From positions 691,501-755,500 of the forward strand of contig CAWZYM010000151.1 in NCBI GenBank assembly GCA_963966185.1: a stretch of 64,000 nt of DNA. Direction: 5' to 3'. The first letter of the stretch is position 1. Each line of letters starts with the position of its first letter. Both the position numbers and the translations under genes were made by a program. Positions 24,364-33,468 of the stretch are shown here, in pieces. Under the pieces are notes generated by a model that saw only the letters and a program-made list of their open reading frames with translations, did no database searches and was not told the DNA's origin. The DNA comes from Rhabditoides inermis. Taxonomy: Eukaryota; Nematoda; Chromadorea; Rhabditida; Rhabditidae.

Positions 24364-27300
24364 TCACGCATCCGAATCCATAGTCTCCATGGCAGAAGCG
24401 TCGTCTCTCCGACGACGGCCCTTGCGAGTGCGCTGGTTGTAGTGTCCGCGCTTCGGATTCGGCTGGCGGACGAACTCCTGCTCGGTTGAATCCTCCTCCC
24501 TATCCAGGTTCGGATCGGCCGCGTCGTGTAGCAGTGGCGCAGGTCGGCGTCCGGGAACGTCGGTGTGTTCGGCGCCGGCGGCACGCAGGTGCGCCTCGTC
24601 CTCTTGAGGTGCGCGGCGAGTGCTCCAGATGGGTCCGTCCAGCTGGAAACACTTCTTCACCTGATCCTTGTGCACTCGCTTCGGAACGGAGTCGGTAGCA
24701 GTACAACTGACGATCTTCAAGTAGGGATGTTCCACCTCGATGACGCGATACTGTCCCTGCCACGGCAGCATCAACTTGTGGCTGTACTCCTGCTGAATAT
24801 AGAACTCTTTGAGATACACCCTATCGCCCACCGCTACGTCCAGAGGCTTGAGGTGGGCAGGAGTCTTGTAGCTCTTCCGTGCTTCTGCCGCCTGCTTCTC
24901 TCCCTGTTTCCAGACTGCAGCGAGTGTCTTGACGAGAGTAGTGATGTAGCCGTCATCATTCTTGAATTCCTTCACGTCCATCTCCTCAGCCGACCGCATC
25001 ACTCGATCCACGCAGAACAGAGGGTCTCTTCCAAACATCATGAAGAACGGCGAGTGACCGGTGCTGGTGTGGATACTTGTGTTGTACGCGAGAGCGCACG
25101 AGTGGACGTGCTCGTCCCAGCTGTAGGGATTCTCGGTCACGTAGCATCGCACAGATTGCTGTAGCGTAGAGAAGACTCGCTCCACCATTCCCTGGCTCTG
25201 ATGATGGTGGGGCACACTGAAGTGATTATCCACCTGAATCACCGAGAGCAGCTGATCCATCAGGTTTGACCGGAAGTAGCTGGCGTTGTCGGTGTGGAGA
25301 GACGGCATCGTTCCGAACCGGTAGACGACATCCGTCATGAAGGCCTGGGCGATAGTCTCCGCTCGAGTATCCTTGAGCACCGACACCACCACGAACTTGG
25401 TGTAGTGATCGGCCATGCACAGGATGTACTTGTTCCCTCGAGCTGTCGTCGACACACTTCCAAATATGTCCATGTAGCACACCGAAAACGGCGCGTGTGG
25501 AATCGTCGGAATGAGCGCCTCTCTGTTCATCGGATTGGCACGTTTGCGTTGACACAGATCACACGCCCTGCAATACTTGTATATCTGATCAGACATTCCC
25601 AACCAGTAATACTTCCGACTGATGCGCTTGAGTGTCCGCTCCCAGCTGAAGTGACCGCCTGTCGCCTTAGCCGAGTGATACTGCTCCACGACCTCCTCTT
25701 GCATCGAGGACGGTACGTAGAACTTCTCGATGATCTGCTCGCCCTGCAAAGCTGGAGAGTAGACAACTAACCTGTCGTTCTTGTCCAGTCCACACTGCTC
25801 CGCGAAGCGGATCATCTTCGACTCCTCACGGCTCGGCTTCTCCGGCAGATTCGTGCCACTGATGATCTCTCGCAGCCGGATGCACGTGTCGTCCTTGAGC
25901 TGTTCCTTCAACAGTAGACTCTTGTCCTTCGGTCGGAGTGACTCGTGTTGTGCATGTGACAGTTCGAGCACCTGGACCGCGAAGCAGACCGGGAACTCGA
26001 CAATGTCGTCGACTTCTGGCGAGCCATCCTTGAATCTCTCGACAGGATTGCAACGGGACAGGGCATCTGCAATGACATTAGACTTGCCCTTGATGTACTT
26101 GATGCTGATGTCGAGCGACTGCAGCTCGACCATCCACCTTGCCATCGACACGTGTGTCGTGCCGCCCTGTAGTAGGTGAGTGAGAGGGCGGTGATCCGTC
26201 CAAATCTCGACGTGGCTACCGTACACGATGTGTCGAAAGTGGCGCATCGCCGCAACAATAGCGAACAGCTCGCAGTGCACGGGTGCCCAGTTCTGCTGCG
26301 ACTTGGCGAGTGTCTTGCTGAAGTAGCCGATGACGACCAGCTCGTCGCAGTCGTCGCTCCTCCTTTGCATGAGTACTGCGCCCACTGCCTTCAGACTGGC
26401 GTCCGTGTGCATTATGAACGGCGCGTCTCGTGGGTGTACGAGAATCGGCTCACTCGTCAGCACGTCCTTGATAGACTGGAACGCCTTCTCCTCCTCAGCT
26501 CCCCACGAGAACTTAGCGTCCTTCGCCATCAGAAGGTACAGAGGAACACAAATACCTGCAAAGTCCCAGACGAACTTCTTGAAGAAGTTCGCCATCCCCA
26601 CGAACTGTCTCACCTCCGTAGTGTTCTGCGGGCTCGGGTAGTCGACAATCGCCTTCACGTTGCGGCGCGAGGGTGTGTAGTACTCTCCGGTTATCTCGTG
26701 GCCGAGAAAGCGAATGCGCGGGAGGGCAATCTCTGTCTTCTTGGCTGACGCCTTCAGGTTGAACTGACGCAGCCGCGACAACACCTTCTTGATCGAGTCG
26801 AGATGCTCCTCAAAAGAGTTATCATAGATGATGATGTCATCGAGATACGCAGTTACGTTCTCTTTGAGACCACCCAGTACCCTACCGAGCACAAAGTTGA
26901 AAGCAGCTGGACCGTTCTTGATGCCGAAGGGGACAAAGCGGTACAGGAAGTTTCCTCTCGGAGTCGTCATTCCACACTTTCTCATAGCGTCGTCGCTGAG
27001 CTTCAGCTGTAGAAATCCGCTCGCGAGGTCAAAACTACTGTAGTACTTGTACCCTGCAATCTTGTTCAGCACCTCTTCGATCCGCGGCAGCTCGTGGTGT
27101 TGCGGCTTCGTAATCTTGTTGAGATTCCGGAAGTCGGTGCACAAACGGAGGCTGCCGTCCTTCTTCTGCACACAGACGAGGCTGTGCATAAACTTGGTCT
27201 GCCTTGTAGGCACAATTCTCCCCGCATCTATCAGATCCTGAAGATGCTTGTTTACCTCTTTGAGGTATTTCATCGGAACACGGCTGAAACGAGCTTTGTA

Positions 27301-27897
27301 GTTCGTCTCAGCGTCGGACAACAGATCGATATCAATCAAATCTGCCTCGTACGAACCGAGATCGTACGATGATGTTGACATGACGTCACTGAAAGATCTA
27401 AATAAGTCTGCCATCTTCTCCTTCTGCTCCTCCGAGAGGATGCTGTCACTCATATCTGGAACGAAAGTGGGTTTATCGGGCGGTAGCTTGTCCGACTGCA
27501 CCTGCACGTCAATTCCATCCGGAATCTGCTCGAGCTCCATCTCATCACGAATCGCCGAAATGCGATTAACGAATGCAGCCATCTTCTTCAACTGACGAGG
27601 ACCGCGATGGTCATAAGACAAGAGAGAGAAGTTGTTTGCGTTGGGCGGCGATGACAAGCCAGGGGCGCGAGCAAGCTCACTAGACAGAGAGGAGGAAGAG
27701 ACAGACTCACCAGTGCTAAAACCGCTCCTGGACAACGCCGTCCGACGCTCGGAAGCAGGGCACCACATCGGCGATGTGCTGTCCCTTGTAGACGACCACG
27801 TCAACGTTGGAGCAGTTGGCGATGAGCACTTCTCCACCGTCCGTAGGCAGCAGCGTCGGCTGCATGGTGAGCTGGTGTTTGACGAACATGAATCCAA
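24364..27897 (-). CDS. pol: pol polyprotein: RT, RNase H, integrase
   Basis: ORF of 1,177 codons overlapping the end of gag (27716-27897) in the +1 frame relative to gag. The first downstream ATG is at 27582 (MAAFVNRIS). By ORF residue: reverse transcriptase with FDLASG (D290) and YLDD (351-354); RNase H with HTDAS (D499), CELFA (E543), WTDHR (D568) and ADALSR; integrase zinc finger with H741, H749, C779, C782; integrase catalytic triad D810, D870, E906. A basic C-terminal tail follows. All catalytic residues are present and no stop or frameshift is seen. Expression could be by +1 frameshift or from a separate mRNA starting near the cassette at about 27641-27720. Confidence 0.95.
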   Translation of the reverse strand: MDSCSSNTSSPCSRRCCLRTVEKCSSPTAPTLTWSSTRDSTSPMWCPASERRTALSRSGFSTGESVSSSSLSSELARAPGLSSPPNANNFSLLSYDHRGPRQLKKMAAFVNRISAIRDEMELEQIPDGIDVQVQSDKLPPDKPTFVPDMSDSILSEEQKEKMADLFRSFSDVMSTSSYDLGSYEADLIDIDLLSDAETNYKARFSRVPMKYLKEVNKHLQDLIDAGRIVPTRQTKFMHSLVCVQKKDGSLRLCTDFRNLNKITKPQHHELPRIEEVLNKIAGYKYYSSFDLASGFLQLKLSDDAMRKCGMTTPRGNFLYRFVPFGIKNGPAAFNFVLGRVLGGLKENVTAYLDDIIIYDNSFEEHLDSIKKVLSRLRQFNLKASAKKTEIALPRIRFLGHEITGEYYTPSRRNVKAIVDYPSPQNTTEVRQFVGMANFFKKFVWDFAGICVPLYLLMAKDAKFSWGAEEEKAFQSIKDVLTSEPILVHPRDAPFIMHTDASLKAVGAVLMQRRSDDCDELVVIGYFSKTLAKSQQNWAPVHCELFAIVAAMRHFRHIVYGSHVEIWTDHRPLTHLLQGGTTHVSMARWMVELQSLDISIKYIKGKSNVIADALSRCNPVERFKDGSPEVDDIVEFPVCFAVQVLELSHAQHESLRPKDKSLLLKEQLKDDTCIRLREIISGTNLPEKPSREESKMIRFAEQCGLDKNDRLVVYSPALQGEQIIEKFYVPSSMQEEVVEQYHSAKATGGHFSWERTLKRISRKYYWLGMSDQIYKYCRACDLCQRKRANPMNREALIPTIPHAPFSVCYMDIFGSVSTTARGNKYILCMADHYTKFVVVSVLKDTRAETIAQAFMTDVVYRFGTMPSLHTDNASYFRSNLMDQLLSVIQVDNHFSVPHHHQSQGMVERVFSTLQQSVRCYVTENPYSWDEHVHSCALAYNTSIHTSTGHSPFFMMFGRDPLFCVDRVMRSAEEMDVKEFKNDDGYITTLVKTLAAVWKQGEKQAAEARKSYKTPAHLKPLDVAVGDRVYLKEFYIQQEYSHKLMLPWQGQYRVIEVEHPYLKIVSCTATDSVPKRVHKDQVKKCFQLDGPIWSTRRAPQEDEAHLRAAGAEHTDVPGRRPAPLLHDAADPNLDREEDSTEQEFVRQPNPKRGHYNQRTRKGRRRRDDASAMETMDSDA

Positions 27898-30787
27898 GTC
27901 CGTCCGTGCACCACTCCGTCACCTTCACTAGTCCCGTCCGCACACTGCAATCAATGAATGACTCGAACCCCGCCTTAATCACCTGAGTGCGCGTCGCAAT
28001 CAACTTAGCCTTCTCCACCTTCGGAATCGGAACCTCGATCATGGTGACAATGGGCACGCTACGTCCCTCCATCTCGAATCTCCTGTTGTCGTAGTCGATG
28101 GACCAGCGAGGCAACTTGCGAAGGAACTCATTTCCGAGGATGAGCTGGAATCCAGCGGCGTCCCTCGGCTCGGCCATGCAGTGGGAGAAGTTGAGCATGG
28201 TGGGGTAGTTCACTCCGTTCAGCTTCACATCCACCGTCTTCTTCCCGTAGAAGCTGACCTTGTCTCCCGTAAAGCCCTGGGCTTGACGCGTCGTCGGCGG
28301 ATCCATCTGAAACACGCCAATGATAGGTGCCACCGATGAGTGGCACACGTTGATGTTGGCGCCGGTGTCGAACAGTACCAACATGCGGCACCCGTTCACC
28401 TCACACGGAACCTGACAGCTAAAAAGATTGTTATCATCCTCGGCGGCGCGCAACACATCGAGTACCTTGACCATGACGTCATCCTCCGACGGAGCTTCTG
28501 CAGCCTCCTTGTAGTCCTCGTCGCTGCTCTCATCAGTTGCGAGCATCTCCATCTCCGCGACCTCCTTGTACTCGTCGTCATCACTCTCCTCGAAAGAGGG
28601 AGCCGCGTCGTCCTCCATCTCCTCGTACTCCTCGTCCTCATATGCGTCCTCATCCTCAAAATAATAGTCATAACCACCCACCTTCGGCTTCACCGGCTCC
28701 TCGTCCTCCTCCGGAACGTACTCGTCCTCCGAGTGCTTGAGCGCGGCCGAGTCCTGCGACTGCAGCAGGTAGTCCTCCACGTCGACAGAGCGCGGCTGCT
28801 CCTCCACTTCGTCCGGAATCCACTCCAGCATCGGAGAGAGCGGGGCAGGGAAGAGGGACATCATGTCGTCGTCCATCCATCCGCTGTTGTCCATCTCGGA
28901 GTCGGTGAGCACGTAGTCGTCGTACTCCGGCCCATCGAACGAATCCGAAGGCGACTCGGCAGGTGTCGTGCCCGCATCCTCGACCTTTCCAGTGATTTCG
29001 GTCTGCAGAGACGACTCCATCTGCGGCTCGTCCCTCCCGTGCTGGAAGTACCTGAAAGCAGCATAAGTCACATATCCGCAGCACGCCGTAATCCAGGAAA
29101 TGAACAGGAAGAGAGCCATAGTACCCAGAATACCTTCACCTCCATTGTTCACGACGACCAGCGGGCCCTGATGTCCACACGAGTGGGCGTCGGCCGTCGC
29201 AGGGATAACCACGAAGAGCGCGATCATTCCAATGAGCGGCATCTGGCTGCGCTGGCGGGCGGAACGGCGGACAGGCTGGCGCCTCGCATCGACGACGCGC
29301 ACATCAGCGTCGGAGTTTGTCGTGGAGCCGAGCATCTTGTCGTACAACTCGTCGCGGCTACGCTTGAACGTGTCGCGAGCGGTGCGCATGTTGTCGTGGG
29401 CCTCCGACATCCGCTCCAACTCCGCGTCCTTCATCTCCGCCTGACGCTGGAGCTCCTCGATGCGGTTCTGCAGCAACTCCCGGGTCTCGTCCTGAACAGA
29501 AATCGACGCAACCGTCTCGTTGCGAGAGTCGTTGATGGACACCATCTTGACTTCGGGCTTGTCGCGCCTGTCGGGGCAGTTTTTGGAGAAGTGACCCTCC
29601 TTGTTGCAAGTGTAACAGGTCCTGCCACGCGACTGGCTCCTTCCTTGCGACCTGTCCCGGTGCTGAATCTGCTGCGCAGGGCGATGCCTCGGCTGGGTGA
29701 AGAGGGCAGGCTGGACCTGCAGCTCCGACTGCTCTTGCTGCAATTGCCACATCCGCGTAGCGTCCTCCTTGTGCTGCCTCGCGAGAGGGCAGTAGCGCAT
29801 TATGTGGCCCTTAGTATTGCAATAGTAACAATAAGGCGACTCACCGCGGTTGTCGACCGCAGCGACCATTGCAGGCGACTGCATGTTGAGCATCGCAGGC
29901 ATCCGGATAGTGGCCATCGTCTGCTCGGCGATCCTCAGATTCTTGAGCAGCTCGTCGAGCGGCGGGCTGGCGGATCCACAGCGTCCGAGGGCAGTGTACA
30001 TCATGTCGTTGGGCATAAGTTCGGAGAGGATGTCGGCCAACTCGTAGTTGATGATCGACTCGGACTGTCCGGCGAGAGCCGTCCTGACGAGCCTGTTAAT
30101 ACGGTAGAACAGCTGATCAACCGACTCACCGGGCCGCATCTTCTCATTCTCCAGCTCGCGCAATGCCCTCGCCTTCTGAAGGTCCGAATTGTAGTAGTTC
30201 TTGAGGTGGGTGACGAGCGTGTTATAGTCCTTCCTGCCCTCGATGTCGAGTTCTTTGGCAATCTCCTTTGCCATGTCCCTGAGGGTCGTCATGAAGTGGG
30301 CTGCCTTCATCTCCTCCGAGATCGAGGGGCACACCGCGTTGATCATGTCGTCAAAGTCGCGCACGTGGTCGGTAAATGCCAAAGGATCCGACCCGTCGAA
30401 GCTGGACATCCTCACGTCGTCACTGTAACTCACAACATTAACCGCCGGCATGTCGCGCATCCTGTCCACAAGTTCGTCCACGGCCTTCTTGGTCTCGCTC
30501 GCACCGGCAATCGCCTCGTTGATGCGCTGGCCCTGCCTCTGGTCACGCATGTTCGTCCACCTGTAAGCTTCAGCCATTGCCCTGGTAGTCGCGTCCCTCA
30601 CCTCAATAATATCGCTCGGGAGAACAGCCTCCTGCATTCCGCTCGCACTCTTGGCGAGCTGGTCGAGAGCACCACCGGCCATCTTATTGCGCTGGATAAA
30701 AGCGTCGATCTTGAACGCGGCGTCTCTCGGGCTCGGCCCCCTGTCAGGAGTCGACGCCTTCGGAGTAGAGGTAGCGAAGCCTGGCAT
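27716..30787 (-). CDS. gag: Gag-protease polyprotein with internal hydrophobic segments
   Basis: 1,023 residues from the ATG at 30787 (MPGFATSTP), the first ATG in the frame. Regions: capsid-like helical part (~100-300); two CCHC zinc knuckles, CYYCNTKGHIMRYC (~320-333) and CYTCNKEGHFSKNC (~391-404), for RNA binding; a predicted coiled coil (~430-485); two hydrophobic stretches (~516-533 and ~553-580); a strongly acidic region (~608-773); and an aspartic protease with LFDTGAN (~805-811). The frame ends at 27716. Gag packages the RNA and the protease cuts the polyproteins. The membrane-like and acidic insert between nucleocapsid and protease is not typical of the family. Confidence 0.92.
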   Translation of the reverse strand: MPGFATSTPKASTPDRGPSPRDAAFKIDAFIQRNKMAGGALDQLAKSASGMQEAVLPSDIIEVRDATTRAMAEAYRWTNMRDQRQGQRINEAIAGASETKKAVDELVDRMRDMPAVNVVSYSDDVRMSSFDGSDPLAFTDHVRDFDDMINAVCPSISEEMKAAHFMTTLRDMAKEIAKELDIEGRKDYNTLVTHLKNYYNSDLQKARALRELENEKMRPGESVDQLFYRINRLVRTALAGQSESIINYELADILSELMPNDMMYTALGRCGSASPPLDELLKNLRIAEQTMATIRMPAMLNMQSPAMVAAVDNRGESPYCYYCNTKGHIMRYCPLARQHKEDATRMWQLQQEQSELQVQPALFTQPRHRPAQQIQHRDRSQGRSQSRGRTCYTCNKEGHFSKNCPDRRDKPEVKMVSINDSRNETVASISVQDETRELLQNRIEELQRQAEMKDAELERMSEAHDNMRTARDTFKRSRDELYDKMLGSTTNSDADVRVVDARRQPVRRSARQRSQMPLIGMIALFVVIPATADAHSCGHQGPLVVVNNGGEGILGTMALFLFISWITACCGYVTYAAFRYFQHGRDEPQMESSLQTEITGKVEDAGTTPAESPSDSFDGPEYDDYVLTDSEMDNSGWMDDDMMSLFPAPLSPMLEWIPDEVEEQPRSVDVEDYLLQSQDSAALKHSEDEYVPEEDEEPVKPKVGGYDYYFEDEDAYEDEEYEEMEDDAAPSFEESDDDEYKEVAEMEMLATDESSDEDYKEAAEAPSEDDVMVKVLDVLRAAEDDNNLFSCQVPCEVNGCRMLVLFDTGANINVCHSSVAPIIGVFQMDPPTTRQAQGFTGDKVSFYGKKTVDVKLNGVNYPTMLNFSHCMAEPRDAAGFQLILGNEFLRKLPRWSIDYDNRRFEMEGRSVPIVTMIEVPIPKVEKAKLIATRTQVIKAGFESFIDCSVRTGLVKVTEWCTDGLGFMFVKHQLTMQPTLLPTDGGEVLIANCSNVDVVVYKGQHIADVVPCFRASDGVVQERF

Positions 30788-32900
30788 ATTACAGCACGCT
30801 TCTACCGTCCGTGTACTCCGCGGATTTAAAAAAAGAGAGAGAGAGGAATGAGGAGTTTGATTGACGTTGGGCGGCGATAACAAGCCAGGGGCGTGAGCAA
30901 GCTCACTAGACCAATAAGAGACAGAGACAAACTTACCTTATTCTAAACTTACCCGACGAAAGAGAAGCGCCACTCTAGAGAGGTGCTTCTGAAAATAAAA
31001 GGTAGAAGTTCAAGAAAGCGCGCGAGCCGCGAAAATGATGACAAAAGAACGCGGGCGAACATTCGAGAAAACACGCGAACACCGATAATATGAATCATCA
31101 AAAGAGAGAGAGAGAGAAAAGACAGACAGACAAAATATTTAAATCAAATCAAAACCCTGATGAGGGACAGTCAGACCACGTTGCTACTCCCCTGTGCGAA
31201 GTCCTAACCCATGTTCTACCGTCCAACACCCTTTCCTATAACAATGCATACATCAACCCAGCATGGTCCCCGTGTGTCCGCGACGTATCGCAGAGCAGGC
31301 AATATCTAATCGACCGCTTACCATAGAAGCTCCAACTAGTTCCAATACTGTCTAACATACCACCACTATAGTGCGCCACCACCTAATAATATTCTTAAAC
31401 GAAAATAGGCGGGCTCATGATTAGCGTCTGATGCTTACCAAAGAAGCAACTTCAACCCTCAATGCTAACCGAATGGACCTCGCGTAGGAAGGCTAGTTTG
31501 GTTTAACGGAGGGGCAGGGATCGTTTTGCATCCCATCCCTACGGGCGCTCCGGCCATCACGGGCAGGTTATCTCGCCTTGGTACACGTGAACCCGCGCGA
31601 AACCATCCGGGGACGTCAACAAAAATACGCGCGAATAGTCCACCAAAGGGAAAATCCGACCAGCTGGATTTTCTCAATTTCAGCAAAAACCCCATTCACG
31701 TGAGTGCGTGGTCAATGCGCTCAACGTGAAGCAATACAAAAGAACAATTGATACTAATTAACAATTGATGTCTAGACCCTCAATGCTAATAAATATCAAA
31801 AGACGTTCACCATCCGGGAGGTGGTGAACCGGCTCGCCGCGGCCTTCCGCCCGCAGACGGTTTTTCGTTGGCGCTACGCGAACACGCACTAATCACCGGT
31901 GGCCCATCCAATCAAATAGCTACTCAAAAAAAGTCCAAAATAAATGCCAGTCACTATGCCTCATCGCTACAGCGGAATAGCGCAGTGATACACATTGAAT
32001 GGAACTAAGTGATTGCTAAAGATTGCTCGGAAAAGTTGATATCAATCGATATCAATCGATAACAATCGATAATCATCGATATTCCCGGTTTCCGAAACGA
32101 AAATATGATGCAATTGTTGCAAAATGATAGGAAGCTACGAACGCAGCAAATGCGCCGCAAACAACAAACAACAATGCACCCCACTCACACGTCCACTCCG
32201 TGTAGAATGACGATGAGAAAGTTGAAATCCGCGGCACTTGCAATCAGACAAAAACGGCGGCGAAACGGCCATCTCACACGCATCACACGCATCCTCCTCA
32301 CAGCGGCGGCCGGGCTGGGGTGGGCGGGGCATGTGGCACACACATGCCTCCCCCCTCGTATCGATCGGCCATCTCCTGCCGCCCGCGATCACTGAAAAGC
32401 GGGGAAGAGAGAGAGTGTGTGTGATCGGGGGACCGAACAATTAGAACGCGCGCGCTGTCTACAACTGATAAGCACTGCTACTGATAGCGCTCGTGATAAC
32501 AACAATACTCAAAAACTAGTAACACTGAGTGACTAAACTACAAATAGAGGCGGTATCACACTACACTCTCTACTGTATCACCCACGTGTACTTTGGCCTC
32601 GTAGTATGAGCGGCCTGGGGAGGAGACAGAGAGGTCGACCTTCTCTTCTTCACTCCGCGCCCGCGCTTGACTCCCTGGTGTGTTCATCTCAATCGATCGA
32701 TTCGGCGGTGGATCGGCAACCGTCCCGCCAAGTGTGTGTGCACAACACACGAGGGGGTGCGTCCGATATGGAAACTTACTCGATACTGAAATCAGTTCAT
32801 GACGCTGAAAACATATAAAGAGTACAACAAATAACCCACTACTACAGCTACTACCACTACCATATACGAATCGCTAATTAAACGCCACTCGACTGCTGCC
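30788..32900 (-). other. retrotransposon leader between 5' LTR and gag
   Basis: About 2.1 kb without a recognisable ORF. It holds the pre-gag cassette (core at 30886-30867), a cluster of ATCGAT words at 32040-32092, and mixed GC-rich blocks. The last bases before the LTR hold the primer-binding site. A leader this long could carry packaging or internal promoter signals, but none is identified. Confidence 0.6.
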
Positions 32901-32901
32901 A
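32883..32901 (-). promoter_or_regulatory. putative primer-binding site
   Basis: On the - strand the sequence at the end of the 5' LTR reads TGGCAGCAGTCGAGTGGCG. Elements of this class pair this TGG-initial site with the CCA end of a tRNA. The matching tRNA could not be named by eye. Confidence 0.55.
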
Positions 32902-33464
32902 ATGAGAGGTTTTGGTTGTCACAAGAGATGCCTAGAGAGACATGGCCCATAATCCCCTTGTTAGATACTCACACGAGCCGAGAGGCTCGCAGTGGAATCC
33001 CTACCGAGAGGTTGAACGACTGAGGGAGAGATACACGACCAAGGAGAGAACACTGACTAGCGAACCGCGTCACCACGTACTACCGTTAGATCAATCACAT
33101 GACAGGACACAAGTGCACGAACATGTTTATGAAAACCACGCGGTAGTGGGAAGGGGATAGTTGACATTGGGCGGCGATAACAAGCCAGTGGTCGTGAGAC
33201 CTATGCTCTCAGAGGGCTTGATCGGCCGCGCTCATACTAAAGCCTCGAACTGTCGCGCCGTCCGCTTATGTAGTCGGCGGGCGCGCTCTCGAATCTTCCG
33301 TCGGCCAATCAGCGTCCGCGGTAGATCAGCGGTAGGTCGGCGGTGAGTCCGGCCAGTCGGCTCCACCCCTCGTGCTGACGGCACTGGAAGAGAGAGAGAT
33401 TAGCACTCGAGTGAACGAAGTGAGAGAGAGTGCATCAGCGAGAAAGCGTGTCGCCTCGCTGACA
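32901..33464 (-). repeat. 5' LTR
   Basis: 564 bp copy of 23116-23679, no difference noticed. It should carry the element's promoter and transcript start. The repeated core lies at 33167-33186. Confidence 0.95.
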
Positions 33465-33468
33465 GAAC
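33465..33468. repeat. target-site duplication GAAC (right)
   Basis: Repeats the GAAC found at 23112-23115, immediately outside the right LTR. Confidence 0.65.

Larger units (their letters stand above)
23116..33464 (-). mobile_element. Ty3/gypsy-type LTR retrotransposon, apparently intact
   Basis: 10.35 kb element read on the - strand: 5' LTR 33464-32901, PBS-like TGG word, ~2 kb leader, gag-protease, pol, short 3' region, polypurine tract, 3' LTR 23679-23116. The domain order protease-RT-RNaseH-integrase is that of the Ty3/gypsy (Metaviridae) group. The LTRs look identical and both large ORFs are open, so it inserted very recently. It lies between two divergent receptor paralogues. The long leader, the hydrophobic segments inside the gag ORF and the repeated cassette before each ORF are unusual. 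Confidence 0.95.

Noticed and set aside
28340..30829. 829-codon open frame on the + strand opposite gag
   Set aside because: It is antisense to a Gag-protease frame with clear zinc-knuckle and DTG motifs. It has no domain of its own and is very rich in R, H, V and L, as expected from the mirror of a GC-biased codon pattern.
31465..31729. Possible rRNA or ORF in the retrotransposon leader (mixed GC-rich blocks)
   Set aside because: No conserved rRNA word was recognised and the opposing ORFs are short without domains.
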